NCBI GenBank assembly: GCA_964397655.1
Contig: CAYNKA010000016.1
Span: forward strand, 1-64,000
Source of the DNA: CAYNKA01 sp964397655
Lineage (GTDB): Bacteria; Spirochaetota; Spirochaetia; DTKZ01
DNA length: 64,000 bases
Direction of reading: 5' to 3'
Of the stretch, positions 58,241 to 64,000 are shown piece after piece. The position numbers were made by a program, and so were the translations under genes. A model generated the notes under the pieces. It worked only from the letters and a program-made list of their open reading frames with translations, did not search any database and had not been told where the DNA came from. Positions within the stretch are counted from its first letter, which is position 1. Every line of letters begins with the position of its first letter.

Positions 58241-59755
58241 ATGTTCGATTCCTTGTTGACTGGGTTCCAACTGTTTTTTACCTTTCAAAACATCCTTGCG
58301 GTAGCGGTAGGTCTTTTCATCGGAATCGTAATCGGCGCCATTCCGGGGTTGAACGTGCCCATGGCGGTTACCCTGCTCCTTCCGATTACCTTTACGATGA
58401 GCGCCCTGACTGGCCTTTCTCTTCTGCTCGGCGTCTATAAGGGCGGGACCTACGGAGGTTCCATATCGGCGATACTCATCAATACTCCGGGGGCTCCCGC
58501 CGCCGCGGCTACGGTCCTGGACGGTTATCCGATGGCATCGCAAGGCAAAGCGGGGAAAGCCCTTCGCGCTTCGGTCTACGGCTCGGTGATCGGGGAATTC
58601 CTCGCGGATGTCGTTCTCATAACGGTCGCGGCCCAGATCGCCGCATTCGCCTTGAAGTTCGGCCCCGCGGAGAAATTCTCGCTCGTAGTCTTCGCCCTCT
58701 CCACCATCGCGGTGATCTCGAGCGAGGACAAGCTCAAGGGGATAGCCGCGGGTTTCTGTGGAATCTTCCTCTATTCCGTGGGCTCCGATCCCATTTCCGG
58801 GGCCTCCCGCTTCACCTTCGGGATGGTAACTATGACGGGCGGCATATCCTTCCTCCCCATGCTCATCGGATTGTTCGCCGTTTCCGAATTTTTCTCGCAG
58901 ATCGAGAAGAAATCCTCCTCGAAGGGCATGGAGGCCTCGGTCACCCTGTCCGGTCGAAGGGAGGATAATTACGTGTCGCTGCGCGAGCTGCGCGACAATC
59001 TCTGGAACATCATCCGGTCAACGCTCATCGGCATCGGCGTAGGAGCCCTGCCGGGGGCAGGCTCTTCGATCGCCGCCTTCGTTTCCTACGGAGCGGCGAA
59101 GAACGGCTCGAAACATCCCGAGGCCTTCGGCAAGGGGTCGCTCGAAGGAGTGTTCGCTCCGGAAACCGGCAACAACGCGGTGTGCGGAGGGGCACTCATT
59201 CCGCTCCTTACCCTGGGCATTCCCGGAGACGCCATTACGGCGATAATGCTGGGAGTCTTCCTGGTACACGGAATAATTCCGGGGCCGGAACTCTTCACGA
59301 AGTCCGCCGATCTCGTGAACGCCGTGTTCATCACACTCCTGGCAGGCAACATTCTCCATCTTTTCATAGCCTTGGCGGGACTGAAACTCTTCATTCGCCT
59401 GTTGTCCTTCAGCAGATCCCTGCTCTTTCCCTCGGTCGTCATCATCTGCGTCGCAGGTGCGTATTCCGGGAGCAGCAACCTCTTCGACGTCTACATCATG
59501 ATTCTCTTCGGTCTGGTCGGGTATCTCATGAAGAAATTCGGATTTTCGATTTCGACCCTGCTCATGGGGTATATCCTCGGATCGCTTCTCGAGACTTCCC
59601 TGATTCAGACCCTCGTCATCAGCGACGGTTCCCTCGCTCCTTTGTTCACGCGTCCCATCGCCTTGGTTTTCGTGGTTCTCACCGCATTTTTCATCCTTTG
59701 GTCCTTGGTTATCCAGCGGAAAATCGCGAGCAAACGCGGAAGCGCCGATCGATGA
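58241..59755 (+). CDS. tctA: Tripartite tricarboxylate transporter large membrane subunit TctA
   Basis: 504 residues with about twelve membrane segments. Signature GAIPGLNVPMAVTLLLPITF (about 30-49), GGTYGGSISAILINTPGAPA (about 68-87) and, in the second half, GVGALPGAGSSIAAFVSYG (about 266) plus GALIPLLTLGIPGDAITAIM (about 327). The repeated G-x-x-P-G motifs are the substrate- and sodium-coupling loops of the family. It imports a carboxylate, plausibly the sulfated acid used by the upstream enzymes. A repeat of the eamA end begins 15 nt after its stop. Confidence 0.94.
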   Translation: MFDSLLTGFQLFFTFQNILAVAVGLFIGIVIGAIPGLNVPMAVTLLLPITFTMSALTGLSLLLGVYKGGTYGGSISAILINTPGAPAAAATVLDGYPMASQGKAGKALRASVYGSVIGEFLADVVLITVAAQIAAFALKFGPAEKFSLVVFALSTIAVISSEDKLKGIAAGFCGIFLYSVGSDPISGASRFTFGMVTMTGGISFLPMLIGLFAVSEFFSQIEKKSSSKGMEASVTLSGRREDNYVSLRELRDNLWNIIRSTLIGIGVGALPGAGSSIAAFVSYGAAKNGSKHPEAFGKGSLEGVFAPETGNNAVCGGALIPLLTLGIPGDAITAIMLGVFLVHGIIPGPELFTKSADLVNAVFITLLAGNILHLFIALAGLKLFIRLLSFSRSLLFPSVVIICVAGAYSGSSNLFDVYIMILFGLVGYLMKKFGFSISTLLMGYILGSLLETSLIQTLVISDGSLAPLFTRPIALVFVVLTAFFILWSLVIQRKIASKRGSADR

Positions 59756-59769
59756 TTCCCGAGCCTCCC

Positions 59770-59857
59770 TCGTTCTCGGCGAGGTCCTGTCGCCTGCCTT
59801 CATCGCGGGCTCGATCCTCGTCCTCTGCGGAATAGCGGCGGTGCTCTACAAGAAATC
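59770..59857 (+). repeat. 88-bp direct repeat, copy B
   Basis: Identical over 88 bp to the end of eamA (51165-51252). Together the copies bracket the LacI-to-tctA operon, 8.6 kb apart. Confidence 0.95.
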
Positions 59858-59861
59858 GTAA
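59772..59861 (+). pseudogene. 3' fragment of an eamA-like gene
   Basis: 29 codons in the eamA frame (VLGEVLSPAFIAGSILVLCG, then IAAVLYKKS) ending in their own TAA, whereas eamA itself ends TAG. No start codon or upstream coding sequence remains: tctA ends only 16 nt before. It is a remnant of a duplicated or replaced transporter gene. Confidence 0.85.
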
Positions 59862-59890
59862 TATCGCGAAAGGAATCGTAAAATACTGGA

Positions 59891-59920
59891 ATGACAATTC
59901 CGAAACAGGCCCCCTAGACT
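59891..59920 (+). promoter_or_regulatory. Promoter of the sugar ABC operon
   Basis: ATGACA, 18-nt spacer, TAGACT, followed by AGGAGG before the ATG at 59945. A short GGAAT/ATTCC inverted repeat overlaps the -35. Confidence 0.5.
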
Positions 59921-59944
59921 GGACGTACGAATAGGAGGTATCGA

Positions 59945-61240
59945 ATGAGAAACCGATTGACGATCTTGTGCTCGTGCATTCTCCTTCTCGGAAGCCTGTC
60001 CCTCGCGCATGCCGGAGGAGGGAAGGAGAAGACGGCGCCGGAGGCAAAAAAGGCTGCGGTCCAGAAGGTCACGCTGCTCCACTTCATGGGCGAGCAGACC
60101 AAGCGGGACGGCCTCAAGCAGATCTGCGACGCGGTGACCGCCAAGAATCCGAACGTCGTCTTCGAAATAGAAGGGGTGGCCTACGCCCAGTACACCGGCA
60201 TCCTGAAGACGAGGCTCGCCGCGGACGACGCGCCGGACCTCTTCACGGGCTGGCCGAACCAGTACGTAGAGATCATCCGGGCGGGCCAGGTCATGGATCT
60301 GTCCTCCAAGGAACCGGGCCGGAGGATCATCCCCTGGCTGGCCAAGGAATGCACCGTGGACGGAAAGCTCTCCGGCATTCCGCTCGACGTGCAGATGTAC
60401 GGCGCCTTCTACAACAAGGACGTTTTCGACAAGTACGGCCTCAAGGTGCCGACGACCTTCGACGAGCTCGTCAAGGTCTGCGACACGCTCATGGCGAACA
60501 AGGTCTATCCTTTCGTCCGGTCTTACAAGAACGCCAACTTCCCCTGGGTCGAGTACACCTGCTTCGCCTATCCCCTTCTCTGCCAGGACCCCTCAACGAG
60601 CAACGTCCTCTGGCGGAGCATCTTCGAGAAGAAGGCGAAGTTCGCCGACTATCCCGCCTTCGTCGAGACCCTCAGGATCTACGACAGGCTCCTCAAGTAC
60701 ACCGAGCCCGGCGACATGGGACTCGATCCGGCTCAGGGCATCATGAAGCTCGCCAAGGGCGAACGCGCCATGACCACGGACGGAGCATGGATCGTCGGCG
60801 ACCTGTACGCCGCGAATCCTAACGGACGTTTCGGCATGTTCGCCCCGCCGTGGTCCAACGACCCCGCCAAGAACCGGGCCGGAAGCGGACTCGACGACGT
60901 GTTCATGGCCTACGCGAAGACGAAGAACGCCGGAGGCGTCGACGCCTTCTTCGACATGGTCGTTTCCGAAGAGGGGAGCAGGATCTGGATGCAGACGGCG
61001 AAGATGCTGAGCGCGGTCAAGGGCGCCCCCATCCCGAAGAACAACGACGTGCAGCAGGACATCGCCGCGATCCTCAACGGCGGCAAGGACATCCAGCGCA
61101 GCAACCTCTCCGAGTTCGCCGGCGAGTACCGCCAGAAGATGCGGGCCAAGATTCAGCTTTTCGCTGCCATGACCCCGGCCGAACGCAACATCGACAAATT
61201 CGTCAAGGATCTGGACGCGGAATTCGCGCTCATAAAATGA
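59945..61240 (+). CDS. Sugar ABC transporter substrate-binding protein (UgpB/CUT1 type)
   Basis: 431 residues. Signal peptide ending AHA (about residue 23), then GGGKEKTAPEAKKA. SBP_bac_1 fold: TLLHFMGEQTKRDGLKQICD, DDAPDLFTGWPNQY, GIPLDVQMYGAFYNKDVFDK (about 142-161), VPTTFDELVKVCD, and KLAKGERAMTTDGAWIVGDL (about 268-287). Typical for oligosaccharide or glycoside uptake. AGGAGG precedes the ATG. A hairpin with T-run separates it from the permease genes. Confidence 0.92.
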   Translation: MRNRLTILCSCILLLGSLSLAHAGGGKEKTAPEAKKAAVQKVTLLHFMGEQTKRDGLKQICDAVTAKNPNVVFEIEGVAYAQYTGILKTRLAADDAPDLFTGWPNQYVEIIRAGQVMDLSSKEPGRRIIPWLAKECTVDGKLSGIPLDVQMYGAFYNKDVFDKYGLKVPTTFDELVKVCDTLMANKVYPFVRSYKNANFPWVEYTCFAYPLLCQDPSTSNVLWRSIFEKKAKFADYPAFVETLRIYDRLLKYTEPGDMGLDPAQGIMKLAKGERAMTTDGAWIVGDLYAANPNGRFGMFAPPWSNDPAKNRAGSGLDDVFMAYAKTKNAGGVDAFFDMVVSEEGSRIWMQTAKMLSAVKGAPIPKNNDVQQDIAAILNGGKDIQRSNLSEFAGEYRQKMRAKIQLFAAMTPAERNIDKFVKDLDAEFALIK

Positions 61241-61248
61241 CGTTTTCG

Positions 61249-61280
61249 GGCGGCCCGTGTTCGGGTCGCCTCATCTTTTT
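61249..61280 (+). terminator. Attenuating hairpin between sugar-binding protein and permease genes
   Basis: Stem GGCGGCCCG / CGGGTCGCC (9 bp, one G-T) with a TGTT loop, then TCATCTTTTT. Partial termination would favour the binding protein. Confidence 0.6.
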
Positions 61281-61297
61281 CCCGGTGGTGCTTTCAC

Positions 61298-62167
61298 ATG
61301 TCCTACGCAACGATGAAACGCAGATTATCGGGCGAACTCGTCTGCCTTTCCTTTCTCTTTCCCGCGGCGCTTCTTTTCCTGATCTTCGTCTTCCTGCCCT
61401 TCTTCCAGGGCATCCCCATGGCCTTCCGGCAGTGGGACGGCTTCAGCAGGACCGGAGTTTTCAACGGCCTCGAGAATTTCGTCCTCATGACGAAGGACGC
61501 GTCCCTCCGTGACTCCTTGGCCAAGACCGTCGAGTTCACGATCTACACGGTTCTCTTCTCCAACCTCTTCGGACTCGTCTTCGCGCTCCTCGTCCACAGG
61601 GAATCGAGGTTCCACGCCTCCCTCAGGACCATCTTCTTCATGCCCTTCGTCATCAGCCTCGTGCTGTCGGCCTTCATCTGGTCCTACGTCTACAGCGACG
61701 TACTCTACCGGTTCCTGAAGATACCGAGCCCGCTCGGGAGCACGACCTGGGTCGTACTCGGCCTCGCGTTCATCTCCATCTGGAGGGACTCGGGGTATTG
61801 CATGGTCATCTACATCGCGGCGCTCCAGTCCGTGCCCTCGGAATTTTACGAGGCCTCGAAGATCGAGGGAGCGGGCAGGGCGAGAACCTTCCTCACGATC
61901 ACGGTTCCCATGATCATGCCCGCTTTCACCGCGAACGTCACCCTGCTCCTCGCCTGGGGCCTCAAGGTCTTCGACTACCCCATGGCGGCGACGAACGGCG
62001 GGCCCGGCAGGGCTTCGGAGACCCTCGCCCTGTACGTCTACAACAACATCTTCCACTACTACAAGGCCGGATACGGCCAGGCGGTCGCCCTCGTCTTCAC
62101 GCTCTTCATCTTTCTGACGAGCTTTCTCCTGACCAGGGCGATGCGGCGCAGGGAGGTCGACCTATGA
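61298..62167 (+). CDS. Sugar ABC transporter permease (UgpA/MalF-type)
   Basis: 289 residues, six membrane segments. FLFPAALLFLIFVFLPFFQG at the start and the EAA loop EASKIEGAGRARTFLTITVP (about 187-206) that contacts the ATPase. ATNGGPGRASETLALYVYNN is a conserved CUT1 stretch. Overlaps the second permease by 4 nt. No ATPase gene follows, so a shared MsiK/UgpC-type ATPase encoded elsewhere is expected. Confidence 0.93.
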   Translation: MSYATMKRRLSGELVCLSFLFPAALLFLIFVFLPFFQGIPMAFRQWDGFSRTGVFNGLENFVLMTKDASLRDSLAKTVEFTIYTVLFSNLFGLVFALLVHRESRFHASLRTIFFMPFVISLVLSAFIWSYVYSDVLYRFLKIPSPLGSTTWVVLGLAFISIWRDSGYCMVIYIAALQSVPSEFYEASKIEGAGRARTFLTITVPMIMPAFTANVTLLLAWGLKVFDYPMAATNGGPGRASETLALYVYNNIFHYYKAGYGQAVALVFTLFIFLTSFLLTRAMRRREVDL

Positions 62168-62994
62168 TCGCGTCATCGAGAATCGGGAAGGCCGGCCTCC
62201 TCGCGGCGAAGCTTTTCTTCGCCGTCCTTTTCCTCGCGCCGTTCTACATCACGTTCTGCTACTCGGTGAAGACGAAGGAGGAGATCGCCTTCACCGGCCT
62301 CGCGTTTCCGACTTCCTTTCACCTGTCGAACTTCGCCGAAGCGACGGAGATGTCCAATTTCTTCCTCGCCCTGGAGAACAGCCTCCTCACGACGATCCCG
62401 GGCGTGGCCGGCCTGACCGCGGTCTGTACCATGGCCTCCTACATCATCGCGAGAAGGAACAACCGCTTCTACGACGCATGGTACTACGCCTTCCTCGGGA
62501 CCATCCTCATCCCGTTCCAGACCCTCATGCTGCCCCTCTACTCCAACCTCAAGGACTGGCGCATGCTCAACTCCCTCACGGGCTTCACGCTCACGAGGAT
62601 GGGCTTCCTCATTCCCTTCACGATCCTCATCGTGACGGGCTTCGTGAAGACGGTCCCCCGCGACATAGAAGAGGCGGCCGAGATCGACGGCGCCGGCAGA
62701 TACCGGATCTTCGGCTTCGTCGTGCTCCCTCTCCTCAAACCCATCGTGGTCACCTCGGTCATCCTGAACTCGCTCTACCTCTGGAACGATTTCCAGACCG
62801 CGATCCTGGTGCTCCAGAAGGCGGCTGTGCGGACCCTGCCGCTCACGCAGTTCTACTTCTTCGGCGAGAACAGCATCCAGCTCAACCTCGCCTTCGCGCT
62901 CTTTTCGCTTTCCATGATCCCCATCCTCGTTCTGTATTTCCTGCTCCAGGAGTACGTTACGAGCGGACTCATGGTCGGGGCGGTGAAGGGCTGA
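62164..62994 (+). CDS. Sugar ABC transporter permease (UgpE/MalG-type)
   Basis: 276 residues from ATG 62164. Six membrane segments; LFLAPFYITFCYSVKTKEEI at the start, TILIPFQTLMLPLYSNLKDW (about 119-138) and the EAA loop EEAAEIDGAGRYRIFGFVVL (about 176-195). Coupled to the first permease; followed after 14 nt by an esterase. Confidence 0.93.
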   Translation: MIASSRIGKAGLLAAKLFFAVLFLAPFYITFCYSVKTKEEIAFTGLAFPTSFHLSNFAEATEMSNFFLALENSLLTTIPGVAGLTAVCTMASYIIARRNNRFYDAWYYAFLGTILIPFQTLMLPLYSNLKDWRMLNSLTGFTLTRMGFLIPFTILIVTGFVKTVPRDIEEAAEIDGAGRYRIFGFVVLPLLKPIVVTSVILNSLYLWNDFQTAILVLQKAAVRTLPLTQFYFFGENSIQLNLAFALFSLSMIPILVLYFLLQEYVTSGLMVGAVKG

Positions 62995-63008
62995 TTTATG
63001 GAGGAATC

Positions 63009-63794
63009 ATGGCTCTTTTTCACGTGAACTTCTTCTCCGAGGCCCTCGACATGAACACCTCGCTCTGCGCGGTGGTGCCGCAGAAGCGCCCCTTCGCCGA
63101 AACCGGGAAATTCTCCGCCGGGACCGAAAAGCACAGGACCCTCTTCCTCCTCCACGGCAGGACTGACGACCGCACGATATGGCTCAGGCGGACCTCGATC
63201 GACCGGTACGCCGAGGAGAAGGGCATCGCGGTGATCATGCCCGAGGTTCACCTGAGCTATTACACCGACATGAAGCACGGGCTGGACTACTTCACCTACG
63301 TTGCCGACGAGCTTCCGGCGGTGGCGCGTTCCTTCTTCCCCCTCTCGGACCGCCGCGAGGACACGTACGTCGCGGGCCTCTCCATGGGCGGGTACGGCGC
63401 CGTGAAGATAGGGCTCCGCAGGCCGGAGATTTTCTCCCGCATCGGGGCCTTCTCGGGCTCCGTGGACATCCTGTACTGGATGGACCTGTGCAGGAAAAAC
63501 GAGAGCGCGATGCACCGCAAGCTTTTCGGGAACTGCTTCGGCGACCCTCCCGCCGTCGCGGGGACGGAGGACGATCTTTTCCATCTCGTCCGGAGTCTCA
63601 AGGCTTCGGGAGCGCGGATTCCTCCTATCTACCAGTGCTGCGGCACCGAGGACTTCCTCTACCAGGCGAACGTGAATTTCCGCGACTTCTGCAGGAAGGA
63701 GGGGGTCGACCTCACTTACGAGGAATGGCCCGGAGTACACGAGTGGGGCTTCTGGGACGCTGCGATCCGCCGTTTCCTCGCGTGGCTTCCCTAG
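63009..63794 (+). CDS. Alpha/beta-hydrolase esterase (S-formylglutathione hydrolase/CE1-like)
   Basis: 261 residues, start ATG 63009 with GGAGG just upstream. Nucleophile elbow VAGLSMGGYGAVK (Ser about 120), acid in CGTEDFLYQ (about 215), catalytic His in WPGVHEWGFWD (about 243); oxyanion region LLHGRTDDRTIW (about 45). No signal peptide, so intracellular. Placed in a sugar-import operon, it probably removes acyl (acetyl or feruloyl) groups from an imported oligosaccharide; this is inferred from context. Confidence 0.88.
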   Translation: MALFHVNFFSEALDMNTSLCAVVPQKRPFAETGKFSAGTEKHRTLFLLHGRTDDRTIWLRRTSIDRYAEEKGIAVIMPEVHLSYYTDMKHGLDYFTYVADELPAVARSFFPLSDRREDTYVAGLSMGGYGAVKIGLRRPEIFSRIGAFSGSVDILYWMDLCRKNESAMHRKLFGNCFGDPPAVAGTEDDLFHLVRSLKASGARIPPIYQCCGTEDFLYQANVNFRDFCRKEGVDLTYEEWPGVHEWGFWDAAIRRFLAWLP

Positions 63795-63825
63795 ACGGAC
63801 TCCGCGCCTCGCGTCCCGCCCGCGC

Positions 63826-64000
63826 TCAATCGAGACTTCTGCGGTATTCGGAGATCGACCTGCCGGTGACCTCCCTGAACGTCCGGCAGAAATAGGACGC
63901 CGTCCGGAAGCCCGTCCTCTCCGCGATCTCGTACACCTTGAGGTTCGCCGCGCCGATCAGTTTGATCGCCTCCTCGATCCTCACCCTGTTGAGGTACTCG
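63826..64000 (-). CDS. AraC-family regulator, C-terminal end (gene continues past the window)
   Basis: The last 57 codons read EYLNRVRIEEAIKLIGAANL, VYEIAERTGFRTASYFCRTF and REVTGRSISEYRRSLD: the second HTH of an AraC/XylS DNA-binding domain with the usual G-F-x-x-x-S-Y-F-x-R-x-F pattern. The rest lies beyond position 64000. It converges on the sugar import-esterase operon, 31 nt apart, and may regulate it. Confidence 0.92.
   Translation of the reverse strand, partial: EYLNRVRIEEAIKLIGAANLKVYEIAERTGFRTASYFCRTFREVTGRSISEYRRSLD

Noticed and set aside
1..64000. tRNA, rRNA, integrase or transposase genes
   Set aside because: None seen on either strand; the 88-bp repeat is not accompanied by any recombinase gene.

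Overview
The window looks like chromosomal DNA of a GC-rich, anaerobic, free-living spirochaete (Spirochaetaceae/Treponemataceae-like). This is inferred: several exported binding proteins begin their mature part with the Gly-Lys-Glu-rich stretch common in spirochaete solute-binding proteins (AAGKSETKE, AGGGKEKTA, AEGSKEKSA). An electron-bifurcating-type [FeFe] hydrogenase, a lone molybdopterin oxidoreductase and a Cys-type sulfatase fit an anaerobe. No rRNA, tRNA, IS element or CRISPR array was seen.

Layout. 1-7.4 kb, minus strand: a type I-C CRISPR-Cas effector operon (cas3-cas5-cas8c-cas7 and the first codons of the next gene, probably cas4), preceded by a 61-aa ORF and a HIRAN-domain protein. 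The cas genes are visibly more AT-rich than the rest. 7.4-9.5 kb: a defence/toxin island with VapBC translationally coupled to an eroded HEPN-MNT pair, then a WYL regulator. 9.5-14.4 kb: MobA, a C-GCAxxG-C-C protein, a cytoplasmic DMSO-reductase-family enzyme and a lipoprotein. 14.4-21.2 kb: a branched-chain-amino-acid-type (Liv) ABC transporter with a LivM-LivG fusion, followed by D-cysteine desulfhydrase and diaminopimelate epimerase homologues. 21.3-23.2 kb: RecQ. 23.4-30 kb: a second Liv-type transporter embedded with an enolase-superfamily enzyme and a DUF6282-type amidohydrolase. 30-35.2 kb: an unknown protein, a secreted protein, an RsgA GTPase fused to an RNHCP domain, a phosphoesterase and a YeiH-family transporter. 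35.2-37.7 kb: a PIN/RHH toxin-antitoxin pair and a lipoprotein with seven 65-residue repeats. 38-42.2 kb: D-tartrate dehydratase homologue, chemoreceptor, DedA protein. 42.2-47.8 kb: three-gene [FeFe] hydrogenase operon whose NuoF-like subunit is fused to a GltD-like flavoprotein. 47.8-48.4 kb: RelB/RelE-type pair whose toxin has lost its usual catalytic tail. 48.4-51.3 kb: FadR-type regulator, zinc dehydrogenase, EamA transporter.

51.3-59.8 kb is the most interesting accessory block: one operon of LacI regulator, sulfatase, DUF3604 hydrolase, enolase-superfamily enzyme and a tripartite tricarboxylate-type transporter (TctC-TctB-TctA). It is bracketed by a perfect 88-bp direct repeat made from the 3' end of the upstream eamA gene, which suggests the block arrived as a unit. 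It reads as an uptake and catabolic route for a sulfated (sugar-)acid. 59.9-64 kb: a CUT1-type sugar ABC importer without its own ATPase, an esterase, and the end of an AraC regulator.

Likely cooperation: MobA could supply the cofactor of the nearby Mo enzyme; the two Liv systems feed adjacent amino-acid or acid-modifying enzymes; the hydrogenase could link NAD(P)H, ferredoxin and H2. All functions are assigned by reading protein motifs; no database search was run.
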